Source: Adiantum capillus-veneris
Taxonomy: Eukaryota; Streptophyta; Polypodiopsida; Polypodiales; Pteridaceae
Direction: 5' to 3'
DNA: 64,000 nt
NCBI GenBank assembly: GCA_014529385.2
Contig: CM043956.1
Location: 91,156,721-91,220,720 of the forward strand
Numbering within the stretch: the stretch's first letter is position 1; each line of letters opens with the position of its first letter. Position numbers and translations under genes: made by a program. The notes under the pieces are model-generated. The model had not been told where the DNA came from, ran no database searches, and saw only the letters and a program-made list of their open reading frames with translations. Shown here one piece after another: positions 21,213-30,173 of the stretch.

Positions 21213-23582
21213 TTATATATATGGGGTCGTTCCTATTGATGTTTTATATGCTACCCTATATGCCCATAATGTTGAATGCAAATTCTGGTCCCAGTCAGTT
21301 CTCGACTCAGATACAATCTTCGTAAGGACCGTGCATATGGTTTTGTTTGTTGCTTCAGCTTGTCCGTTTGCTTGTGGATGATACGGGGCTGATTTCCTAT
21401 GGATTACCATGAATTTATCTAGAAGGATCTCTATCACTTCATTTATGAAATGTGTGCCTCGATCACTCACAATTTCTATTGGCAATCCATCTCGTACAAA
21501 GACGTATTCATATAGAAATTGTGCCGTGGTCCTGGCATCTGCTTTTTGAGTTGCCTTTGCTTCGACCCACTTTGTTAGATAGTCTGTAGCCACAATGATG
21601 TATTGTGCATGAGTCTTATATGCAGGAGGTGAAATGGGTCCGACATAATCAATCCCCCATTTTGCAAAAGCTCTTGCCCCCATCATCGGTCTAAGCGGCA
21701 TATCATCTCTTTTAAGTGGTACTTTGGTCCGCTGACAGTCATCACACCGTTTAACGTATTCCTCAGCGTCCATATGTAATGTTGGCCACCATATTCCTGC
21801 GGCTAAGACAAGTTTTGCTGTCTTATCACCTGAGAAATGGCCTCCACCTACTCCTCCATGAGCTTGCTCTAGGATTATCACATACTCAGACTCTGATGCG
21901 CAAATCCTAAGCTGGTTGTCTTTACCTCTCTTATAGAGTTGATCTCCTATTAAAGCGTAATCTCTAGCTTCTGTCTCTACAGATTTCTGACGAGCTTTTG
22001 ACGTTCCTTCTGGGAAAGTTCTATTTGTGAGATATTCAACAATATACTGACTCCATTCTGGAGCGATCATTATCTGATATAATGTCGAATACTCGGCTGG
22101 CGGTTTTGATGAACATACAATACATACAGTGACATATTCATGTACGCTTTCTTTCATTCCTGGCCAATAGACTCCCAATTGTAACAAATTCCTATATGTG
22201 TTCCTTCTTGAACAATGAAATGCACATTCCTGAACATGTGCTTCGCGCAGATATATACTATATTCCTCAGGATTGATGCATAGTCGTAAAACATGATCAT
22301 TTCCCAATTGATACAACCTTCCTGCAATCAATTGAAGATTCTTGGATTGCTGAATAGCAATATGTTTCAGGTTGTATTCTCTTCTATCGAACTCTCCTCC
22401 ATAGGTTAATAGGTTAACGACATTTTGAGACCACTTAGGTATCATTTCTATGTTGAACAAGTACGCGTCTGGCATGTCGTCATCTACTCCTATAGGGTCT
22501 TCTCCATTCGTCAATCGTGAAAGATGATCAGCTCTAAGATGTGTTTTTCCTTTCTTTACTACTACCGCGAAGTCGAATTCCAGTAAGATAATGAACCATC
22601 TCACTATTCTCCCGGTATTGCATGGTTTATTCACTAGGTAGAGCAAGGCTTGGTGATCCGTAAAAAACACAAACTTGTTGGCTAGAAGATAATGCCGAAA
22701 TTTATTCACAGCATAGATCATTCCTAATCCTTCTCGATCTGTTGAGGTGTAATTCTTCTTTGCATGGTTGAGCTGTCGACTGGCGTAACAGATAGGAAAA
22801 TCCATGTTTCCTTCTTCTGGCTGAGCCAGAATGCATCCTATTGCATATGCCGAAGCATCTATGTGCACATGGAATATCTTCTCCCGATCTGGTGATTTCA
22901 AGACTGGAGCTGTAATGAGTGCCTCTTTCAATTTCTTGAATGATTCCTCACACTCCTCTATCCATTCAAAGTTCACTATTAGCCTGTAAAGTGGTTGGCC
23001 TATTATAGCGTACATGTAAATGAATCGTCTATAATATCCGCAATGTCCCATAAAGCTCTGTACTTGTTTCGCATTGGTTGGTCTAGGCATATCCACTATA
23101 ACTTTTATCTTCTCTAAATCCGTGGATATTCCGTTTTGTGAGACAATATGTCCCAGAATTCTGCCCTGTCGGACCATAAACACACATTTCTCAGGATTGA
23201 GACAAATGCGATATGTCCTACATTTCTCAAATACTTTTCTTAGGTGTTCTAGATGCTCATCTCTCAGTAGAGAATGTACACATAAGTCATCCATGTAGAT
23301 TTCTAGAAACAGCCTTAAGTATGCTTTGAAAGCATGCGTCATCAGCCTCTGGAAGGTTGCGGGAGCATTGGTTAGACCAAAAGGCATAACCCGATAAGCA
23401 TAAATTCCCCACTCCGTTGCAAAAGCTGTTTTATGTTGATCTTCTGGTGCTATGGCTAGCTGGTTATATCCTGAAAAACCATCAAGAAAGGAGTGAATGA
23501 GGTTTGCTCTCCATTGTTCTAACAGAGCCCCCATCTCCCCAGTAAGATTGCAGATCCAAGTCCACTTGAGATCCTGCCTCAA
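21213..23582 (-). CDS. Truncated reverse transcriptase, RNase H and integrase of E1
   Basis: 789 codons. RT homology starts abruptly at FLDGFSGYNQ (residue 33), so the fingers and N-terminal palm are missing. Present are MPFGLTNAPATF, the catalytic YMDD (96-99) and ILGHIVS. RNase H keeps D242, E284, D309 and D352. Two HHCC modules follow: H449/H456/C487/C490 with VYWPGM, then H574/H582/C613/C616 with IWWPTL. The integrase core has D645 (WGIDYVGP), D707 (SDRGTHF) and E743 (NGQAEATNK), the last pair separated by the canonical 35 residues. The first 30 codons are out-of-frame overlap with the preceding ORF. RT cannot be active, while integrase looks catalytically complete apart from the C-terminal frameshift. 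Confidence 0.93.
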   Translation of the reverse strand: MRQDLKWTWICNLTGEMGALLEQWRANLIHSFLDGFSGYNQLAIAPEDQHKTAFATEWGIYAYRVMPFGLTNAPATFQRLMTHAFKAYLRLFLEIYMDDLCVHSLLRDEHLEHLRKVFEKCRTYRICLNPEKCVFMVRQGRILGHIVSQNGISTDLEKIKVIVDMPRPTNAKQVQSFMGHCGYYRRFIYMYAIIGQPLYRLIVNFEWIEECEESFKKLKEALITAPVLKSPDREKIFHVHIDASAYAIGCILAQPEEGNMDFPICYASRQLNHAKKNYTSTDREGLGMIYAVNKFRHYLLANKFVFFTDHQALLYLVNKPCNTGRIVRWFIILLEFDFAVVVKKGKTHLRADHLSRLTNGEDPIGVDDDMPDAYLFNIEMIPKWSQNVVNLLTYGGEFDRREYNLKHIAIQQSKNLQLIAGRLYQLGNDHVLRLCINPEEYSIYLREAHVQECAFHCSRRNTYRNLLQLGVYWPGMKESVHEYVTVCIVCSSKPPAEYSTLYQIMIAPEWSQYIVEYLTNRTFPEGTSKARQKSVETEARDYALIGDQLYKRGKDNQLRICASESEYVIILEQAHGGVGGGHFSGDKTAKLVLAAGIWWPTLHMDAEEYVKRCDDCQRTKVPLKRDDMPLRPMMGARAFAKWGIDYVGPISPPAYKTHAQYIIVATDYLTKWVEAKATQKADARTTAQFLYEYVFVRDGLPIEIVSDRGTHFINEVIEILLDKFMVIHRKSAPYHPQANGQAEATNKTICTVLTKIVSESRTDWDQNLHSTLWAYRVAYKTSIGTTPYI

Positions 23583-25137
23583 ATTCCACTATGGGAGGAT
23601 TCCTAATGTCCTTTTCCCAATTTGTCTGATTAGCTTGGCATCTTAGCTCGTTTGCAAAGTTTGCCTCTCTCACTTGTTTCCAAAATTCATTGTAATCCTC
23701 ATCTTTTTCGTAAATCCTCTGTATGACTGGATGAAAACTCTCTATCTCCTGATCGGTTGTGTTCAATACTATGCGGTCATCCTTTTGTGTATTTTCAGGA
23801 TTTTGTGCACTGGGAGTCTTTTCATCTACCCGTGAAACGATAGTCTCTTGCTGAATTGGGTTTTCCTTTCCACAATTCATTGTTTCTTTTGGTGGTTCTA
23901 ATAAGGCTTGTGCAGTCTCGATCATTCTCTGGCACATTTCAAGTCTCTGCTTTTCCAATTCCGCGTTTGGGTATGTCATCCACCTCTGTTCTTGTGTTTG
24001 GTTGTTCTTTAACCTAGCTTCGTAAGCTCTCATCAGTGCGTCCAATGGTTCGTGTACTTTGTCGACTAGCACTGATCCCCCTGAGCTTAAGCTCGTTGTT
24101 TCTTTGATACTCTTTTGTTTCATTCTTTTCGGGCTCATCTCTCGTTTCCCGTTTTGACTCTCAAGTTTTTCTAATCTAGCTTTAGTTTGCTTTAGTTCCT
24201 CAGCTAGAATAGCGTCTTCACGTTCTTTTCTCAACTTTATGCGTGCTTTTCTAGCTTTCCATGTGTTTTTCTGACTCCGCGGTCCTTGACTAACCACTTC
24301 AGTCGCTAACTTTCCATTCTCAGGTTCTCTAGTGGTTTTCTTAGCTTGAGCTCTAGTAACAACTTGCGTTGGTATGAGAGTTTTATTTTCAGACCCACTG
24401 CTGGTAGGAATAGTTTCTAGCATATTCAATGTCGTCTTTTGCACTTTGTTTGGATTCTTTGAACAATCCTCAATGAAGTGAGTAACCCCACACTCAGTGC
24501 AATAAGCGTTAATTCTAATGATTTCCGTATGTGGGCAAACATTCATCAAATGGTCACCTCCACACTTGTAACAGGGTCCTAGTGCTGGTCTTGGTCCCAT
24601 TTGATTCGTCCTTTGTGGATAGGATGGTCTTTGTCCTGTTAACCCTCCATGAGCTATGAACATCAATGTTCTTGCGTCCAAATTGTATCTCTCTTCATCA
24701 GAAGCACTTGTAATTGTTGGTATTCCAACATTCCCAATCATGCCCCATGGTTCTGGTTGTTTGGGTTCTTCTGGTGGGTAATACATAGTTGGAGACATGT
24801 GTGCACCAGATTCTTCATAATAGGCTTGAACACGCACTAAGGCTTGTTCTTCCTGAGTCTCTAAGGTTGGTGCATATCTAATGCCCACTGGTCTTGCTCC
24901 TGGTAAAGGTGGTTGTTGTCCCAATACCGGTTGCGGTCTTTCTATCCCCATAGGTCCTGGTACACTTCCCGTTGGGTATCGAGGTACTGGATGTATCTGA
25001 GGTGGTGCTAATTGAGCAGGAGGTGCGTACTGGCGCTCCCTTACATACCCTTTGTTGTAATAACACTCCTCTGTTGGATGATTTGTCCATTTTTGTTCAA
25101 TAGCACACCATTTCAGTGTTTTTGGCAATGGTTTTTG
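23482..25137 (-). CDS. Nucleocapsid-like ORF, in frame with gag after one amber stop
   Basis: About 550 codons, open directly after the gag UAG with no ATG at its head, so translation probably depends on readthrough (context UAG CAA AAA). Zinc knuckles: WCAIEQKWTNHPTEECY near the start (C-x8-H-x4-C), then CYKCGGDHLMNVC and CTECGVTHFIEDC (both C-x2-C-x3-H-x4-C) around residues 185-215. The rest is Pro-rich, then Lys/Glu-rich helical sequence. No protease motif is present. The ORF ends in a UGA overlapping the truncated RT, where a deletion has joined unrelated frames. Confidence 0.82.
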   Translation of the reverse strand, partial: QKPLPKTLKWCAIEQKWTNHPTEECYYNKGYVRERQYAPPAQLAPPQIHPVPRYPTGSVPGPMGIERPQPVLGQQPPLPGARPVGIRYAPTLETQEEQALVRVQAYYEESGAHMSPTMYYPPEEPKQPEPWGMIGNVGIPTITSASDEERYNLDARTLMFIAHGGLTGQRPSYPQRTNQMGPRPALGPCYKCGGDHLMNVCPHTEIIRINAYCTECGVTHFIEDCSKNPNKVQKTTLNMLETIPTSSGSENKTLIPTQVVTRAQAKKTTREPENGKLATEVVSQGPRSQKNTWKARKARIKLRKEREDAILAEELKQTKARLEKLESQNGKREMSPKRMKQKSIKETTSLSSGGSVLVDKVHEPLDALMRAYEARLKNNQTQEQRWMTYPNAELEKQRLEMCQRMIETAQALLEPPKETMNCGKENPIQQETIVSRVDEKTPSAQNPENTQKDDRIVLNTTDQEIESFHPVIQRIYEKDEDYNEFWKQVREANFANELRCQANQTNWEKDIRNPPIVEFEAGSQVDLDLQSYWGDGGSVRTMESKPHSLLS

Positions 25138-26991
25138 CTATGGTGCCATCCTTTTTAGAGCATCTTCTATCATTTGCTCTACATTTGGCATGGTTGTTGT
25201 TTGAACATTCTTTTTAGTGGTAGTCTCGCTCGCTACGGAGGAGGAGCTACTGGATGCAAAATCTGTATCCGCTGACACCTCTCCATAAACCGTACAGTTA
25301 TCCAGTAAGTACAATGCCTCTCTCGTTACTTGCTCGAAACTTGTACAAGCTTTCAAGTGCAAGTCCTTCTTGAGAGTGTCGTTCCTCAGTCCCTCAATAA
25401 AGAGAACAGATAGTCTGTCATCTTGTGGTCGTTCACGTACTGGACATCTCTCAATGTATTGTTTGAAGCGAAGTGAAGCTTCCTTCACTTTTTCGTGTTC
25501 TCTCTGTTTAAAAGCATATATTTGTGAGACCGTATTGTGCTTAATCCCTCGTTTTGAGAATTCCTCAGCAAACTCTCTTAGCAAATGGTCAATGTCATGG
25601 AATCCCCCTATGTTCATTGGTTGAAACCATGTCAATGCAGTACCTTCTAGAGTAAGACCAAATCCCTCGTATTGTGTATGGAAATCTGTTATCTGCTCAG
25701 CTCTTAAGACTTGCTTAAAGAGTGACACATGTACATACGGATCTCCTGAACCACCATACTTCTTTGGCATACACTTCGCGACTTGAGATGGTCTCATACG
25801 TCTATGGTCTGCTACCAGTCTCATTGCTCCTGTGTCCCGGCTAAAGCTTTCTCTAGCATCATGGACTTCATGGGTTACCCTTGTCGGTTCCCCCGCCCTG
25901 AATCTACTACTAGGAGGTAAATGTGATGGTTCCGCTTCAAACCTTGGACCTGGAGTGGTATAGGTGGGGATTGGAACTGCACTACCTCGATTCGTCTCCA
26001 TTGACTCTCTGGAATGTAATGATCCCATTGGTCCGGGCTTCGAGTACTGAGGTTGACTGAAAGAGTCAGCAGCCTGAGTTCTTTGTCCTCCTGTCGTCAT
26101 TGGGTTTTGCCCTCCATTTGTTGGTGCTGGTCTTTGTGAGCTAGAAGTAACATAATACTGATGTAGTGGTCCCCCAAAGTATGTATATCCTTCTAATTCT
26201 TTCTTGCCCATTGTTGAGTATTGCCTGCCATACTTATCGTAAGCGGCAATTTTCACTTCCGATCCCTCTGTGTAGGTAAAGACATAAAGTCTTTTTTGGT
26301 CTGTCAACTCTCCGGTGTAGGGTTCTTCACATCTATAATAGAGATCTTGCTCCCCATTATTATATTTGTATAGCCCCACATAGATGTTATCAGTGTTGAT
26401 CCTTGTAGTTTCATTCTCTCTTCTTAACCTCGCATCAGGGAAGTTCATTATTGGTGCTTTCTCCTCGAGTTCTTCATCTATTTTGGCTTTGGTGCCCATC
26501 AATCCCCACTTGTCCACAATGTTAGGGTTTAGGACTACCAAGTACATGGTACCCTCGTCATCTAGATATCTATCTCCGCTATAGCTCACAGGCACTAAGT
26601 CCTTGAACTCACTAGGTCTTTCTTCTATCTTTACACAATAGCGGTCCATTCCATCTTTGTAGATCTTTGCACCTTGCTCATTGTCGTACTGATATTTTAT
26701 GAACAATAGCTTCATTGTGGCGGAAGGGTTTGATGATCCTGCTGCCATATTTTCTCTGTTGTTCCTGTTTGAGTGTTCGGTGAAAATCTCGTAAGACCTC
26801 TCCGAAGAAGTATCAGAAACACTTCCTTCAAAGATCGGCTCTAATGGTTGCACCCAACTTTGGTTTACACTTCCCTCGGTTGATATGACACTTGCTGGTT
26901 CCCCTTGTTTTGGTTGATTATTCCGGAGATTCCTGCCCGATCGCAAATTCATCAATTCCCCTAAAGGACTGTAACTTTTCCGTCTCGGCAA
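25138..26991 (-). CDS. Gag of E1
   Basis: 617 codons from ATG at 26991 to UAG at 25138. Residues about 380-545 match the retrotransposon gag (capsid) domain: YGGSGDPYVHVSLF, LTLEGTALTWFQPM, FAEEFSKRGI, QREHEKVKEASLRFKQYIERC, LSVLFIEGLR. The N-terminal 300 residues contain a separate compact region (about 90-280: IKYQYDNEQGAKIYKDGMDRY, GTMYLVVLNPNI, YVFTYTEGSEVKIAAYDKYG) that I do not recognise, then a Pro/Gln-rich linker. Gag assembles the virus-like particle in which reverse transcription occurs. It is intact, as expected for an element recently packaged. Confidence 0.9.
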   Translation of the reverse strand: MPRRKSYSPLGELMNLRSGRNLRNNQPKQGEPASVISTEGSVNQSWVQPLEPIFEGSVSDTSSERSYEIFTEHSNRNNRENMAAGSSNPSATMKLLFIKYQYDNEQGAKIYKDGMDRYCVKIEERPSEFKDLVPVSYSGDRYLDDEGTMYLVVLNPNIVDKWGLMGTKAKIDEELEEKAPIMNFPDARLRRENETTRINTDNIYVGLYKYNNGEQDLYYRCEEPYTGELTDQKRLYVFTYTEGSEVKIAAYDKYGRQYSTMGKKELEGYTYFGGPLHQYYVTSSSQRPAPTNGGQNPMTTGGQRTQAADSFSQPQYSKPGPMGSLHSRESMETNRGSAVPIPTYTTPGPRFEAEPSHLPPSSRFRAGEPTRVTHEVHDARESFSRDTGAMRLVADHRRMRPSQVAKCMPKKYGGSGDPYVHVSLFKQVLRAEQITDFHTQYEGFGLTLEGTALTWFQPMNIGGFHDIDHLLREFAEEFSKRGIKHNTVSQIYAFKQREHEKVKEASLRFKQYIERCPVRERPQDDRLSVLFIEGLRNDTLKKDLHLKACTSFEQVTREALYLLDNCTVYGEVSADTDFASSSSSSVASETTTKKNVQTTTMPNVEQMIEDALKRMAP

Positions 26992-27120
26992 TTTGTTTTC
27001 CCCAAGTTTTTGTGGTCAGAATTGATCCAAACTGACTGATACTTGGTCAATTGTTTAATCTTGTCAGTTGGACAACTTCTGTTTCATCAAGTGAGAATTT
27101 TGTCGCAGTTATGCTGAAAA

Positions 27121-27841
27121 AGACATTATACGCGTATGATGTCTTTTTTCACAGATTTTGACTATTTTGGCTATGCTCACTCTCAGTGGCCCCTTTATGC
27201 TCTGTTCCCTCACAAAATTCAGTTTGAACTCTGTTTGAGCAAGTTATGGCTAATTTAGGCTTTTCTTGGCAATTTTCCGCTTTTGACTTGTTTTTTGGGT
27301 CAATTGTGATCCAAATGGGATGAAACTTGAAATATAACCTCTAGACAGCTATTACAATGGATCTGTGTTAGCAAAGTATCAAAATATGTCCAAAATTAGG
27401 TCAAAGACATCATACGCGTATGATGTCTTTTTCATCAATTTGGGTCCAAACTTGATATTTATGCTTCCTACAGTGCCTGTAACAATCTTGTCAGGTCAGA
27501 TATAAAAAATAAGCAGTGGATGTGCCAAAAGACATTCTACGCGTATGATGTCTTTTGTCCCAGATTTTGACTATTTTTGGTTTTAAGCCTTCTCCAATGT
27601 TTATAATTGAGTTTCAAGTGTTTTTGTCAGGTTTGAATGTAAAAACAAGATTTGAATCCAAAATTTCCTATTCTTTGCGTTTCTTGGACTCCGACTTGTC
27701 TTTTTGGGTTTCTTTGAGTGTTAATGCTCTTGTTTTAAGTTGATCTTAGGGTAAAACCCCCCTTCTAAACACTCTGGCAATGTCAAATTTTCAATTTTAG
27801 TCTCTGTTTAGGTCCTAAGACATCATACGCGTATGATGCCT
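27121..27841. repeat. Second palindrome array, in the leader upstream of gag
   Basis: Four copies of the same 24-bp palindrome: 27121-27144 (one mismatch), 27405-27428 (perfect), 27530-27553 (two mismatches) and 27818-27841 (one mismatch). Spacings are 284, 125 and 288 bp, nearly the first three spacings of the array at 16881. Spacer fragments also align, for example 'TGATCCAAATGGGATGAAACTTG' near 27310 with a similar stretch near 17068. The two arrays therefore look like a duplicated module. Confidence 0.93.
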
Positions 27842-28362
27842 AAAGTTGCAGATTTCCAGTTTTTCAGCACAGAACTCTTCCAATAGCTCTTTTAAGTGCT
27901 CAGCAACAATCAGTTACACAGAAAATTTTTCTGAACTTTGTTTATTGCATATTTCACTACCAAAGCGACTTTTTCAGTGATCTAACATGCAATCAAACAC
28001 ATCAAGCAAATAGAACACCAATTGATAGCTCTAGATCAGGATCAAATCAGGCCCTACCTAAGCTACTTCTAATCATAAAATGGATTTTTTGCAATTGAAA
28101 ATATAAAGAGATTTACTACCACACAAGGAGTAGCAAATGCCTTTTATGTCAACAACCACTTAAACACCATCAAAAACAATCTAATCTAAGCTAAACTAAA
28201 AATACTGTCAACACGGAAGACCCAGGAATACCCCACTTCCTAGTATCTCTCGAGACCTTCGGAGTCCACCACTCCTATATCTTTTCTAACTAAAGTATAC
28301 AAAGTAGTTTATACGACTCACCTCGTAGGATTAGTCTAAGGTCACCTACTTAGGGCTCTCGT
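27842..28362. other. E1 leader between palindromes and PBS
   Basis: Non-coding, AT-rich leader of the genomic RNA. No ORF or further palindrome was seen. Confidence 0.6.
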
Positions 28363-28379
28363 CCCCGGCAACGGCGCCA
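28363..28379 (-). other. Primer binding site of E1
   Basis: In element sense TGGCGCCGTTGCCGGGG, two bases inside the 5' LTR end. From established knowledge this matches the 3' end of plant tRNA-Asp, as used by Athila/Tat-type elements. The tRNA assignment is from memory. Confidence 0.88.
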
Positions 28380-28381
28380 AA

Positions 28382-29005
28382 TGTTAAGGCGGTTACGCCG
28401 CTAGCGGAAGCTAAATAGCGAGAACTCAACCAACAACAGAATTTGTCAGACGAGGACGGAGCTTGACCCGCAGGCGCATGGAAACAACTAGGTGGGTGTC
28501 AAATCACCTACTCGACCTTCTAATGACAATCACTACTAAGGAAATCAAATCTAAGTTCTAAAATACGCAAGTGACTGAAATCCGTACTACGAACGAATGC
28601 TATACGAAACAGGATCTAGAATCATTGAATCGATCTCAAACTCAAGGGGAAGTCTATACACTAGGTAAGAACAACACCCTAAAGACTTGAACTGCAAAAT
28701 CAACCTATAACCACTCCGTGCGGCAAACGCGTATGAAGACAGGCCGAAAAATACAGGCGACCGAAACTTGACCCCGATGGTACTAATGTGTAGCTCTACT
28801 CGTTGTGGTTCTATAGATATGATGAACGCTCTATTCCGACACACGAGTTGGAAGAAAACTCACACCGAAGCTTGTAGGAACTTACCACACATAGAAGCCG
28901 ATAGCACGCACTCTTGGTATCTGTGCGTAGCTCTCACCGTTGCTAACACAATGGCGGTGTCGCTTCTCCAATGGCGGCCCCGTAGCTCGCGTAGTAAGAA
29001 GATAA

Positions 29006-29084
<79 letters not shown>

Positions 29085-29371
29085 ACACAGTCACGGCGCT
29101 CAAAAACTCACTTTGATTAATAATTGAATCTCCTTTAGGTTACAAAACTTTGGCTTATATACCTCAGCCTTGGAGGTGAGAACATCTCTAATTATTTACA
29201 TCAACAGGTGAAATTACTTCGGGATTACAAGCTGGAAACTCAATTGAGTCCCGTTACTTAATGAATGGCTCAAATCAAAATTAATGTCGGAAAGACATTT
29301 ATTACAATCAATGGTTACAAAATGATGGGTGTGAGCAAAAAATGTGGGTGTGATCCTGTGCTGGCTCAACA
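28382..29371 (-). repeat. 5' LTR of E1
   Basis: TGTTAAGGCGG...GGCTCAACA, 990 bp, followed by the AGAAC duplication at 29372-29376. It contains the TATA-like site (about 29155-29161) and a 75-bp CT tract (29008-29082) identical in length to its partner. Confidence 0.97.
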
Positions 29372-29609
29372 AGAACCCTCAAAACCAAACTACATTCCAA
29401 GTGCTAATATGTCATGCTTCTCATACTGCACAATCAACAAAATGGGATGTCCATGTCATATGGCTCCCTCTCTTCCCATAACAAAACCAAGTGTGTTTGT
29501 TTGCACTGTCCCTTTATTGAGGTTAATCACAATATCCTTGATGGCCATACCCAAGTCTGCTTATCTGTAAAGACAAGCCCCATTTATAAACAAGAATACT
29601 TGCAAACAA

Positions 29610-30011
29610 CTACATAATTTGTAACTCCCTTCGTAGCTTTTTCAATAACACATATTGTATATCTATATCTTTGGCACGCTTACTCTTTTCTCTTTTTGCA
29701 TGCCAAGCCTTGAGCTTTATCAACTGAACACCTTCGGAAAGAGCTTCATATAAATCATGGGGGCACTTTTCCATGTTATCAATGATACTATAAGCAGACT
29801 GGCGAGCTTTGTCTTTGCTTATAACAAAGGTTTCATTGGAGACCGCACTTACAATTGCTTTTTCAAGCATTTTTTCCATGAGCGTCTCATTTTGCACAAT
29901 ACTTTTTACCTGCTTCTCCGGCAATTCACTAATCACCTTGCAGAGAGTTGACCTTAGAGACTGAAGAAATGCCTTCTTCTTACCCTCTGCCCTAATGACT
30001 ATATAGATATC
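29610..30011 (-). CDS. Host-like exon, product not recognised
   Basis: On the minus strand a polypyrimidine/AG acceptor (TTTTTTTAATAG|) at 30012 opens 133 codons starting DIYIVIRAEGKKKAFLQSL and ending KLRRELQIM before a UAG. Composition is helical and charged (AKREKSKRAKDIDIQ near the end), without low complexity, and codons look ordinary. No ATG near the start, so it would be an internal or terminal exon. A second possible piece lies downstream (29540-29380, opened by TTTACAG|) but has in-frame stops. I do not recognise a family; it could equally be a remnant of an old transposon. Confidence 0.4.
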   Translation of the reverse strand, partial: DIYIVIRAEGKKKAFLQSLRSTLCKVISELPEKQVKSIVQNETLMEKMLEKAIVSAVSNETFVISKDKARQSAYSIIDNMEKCPHDLYEALSEGVQLIKLKAWHAKREKSKRAKDIDIQYVLLKKLRRELQIM

Positions 30012-30173
30012 CTATTAAAAAAAAGAAGCATTCAAGTCAAACTACATATATATAGATATTTTCGATTCTATTTCAAACTATCACATCAAAGCTCCTGCAT
30101 TAACCTAATGTGACACATTGGTATACCATATTTCACTTTGAAAGCTAAAAGAACTGAAGATGAAAATCGATAT

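Larger units (their letters stand above)
12400..29371 (-). mobile_element. E1: complete-ended Ty3/gypsy retrotransposon of unusual domain order
   Basis: Bounded by two 990-bp LTRs (TGTT...AACA) and a perfect AGAAC duplication, length 16,972 bp. In its own sense (minus) the order is: 5' LTR, PBS, leader with four palindromes, gag (UAG) nucleocapsid ORF, truncated RT, RNase H, two HHCC modules, integrase, protease-like/Trp-motif ORF, a 2.8-kb non-coding spacer with five palindromes, 1,091-codon ORF, PPT, 3' LTR. The PBS resembles that of the plant Athila/Tat branch, and the extra 3' ORF also recalls that branch. The post-integrase protease and doubled zinc module do not match any lineage I know. 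LTRs differ at about nine positions by eye, so insertion is recent. Confidence 0.97.
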
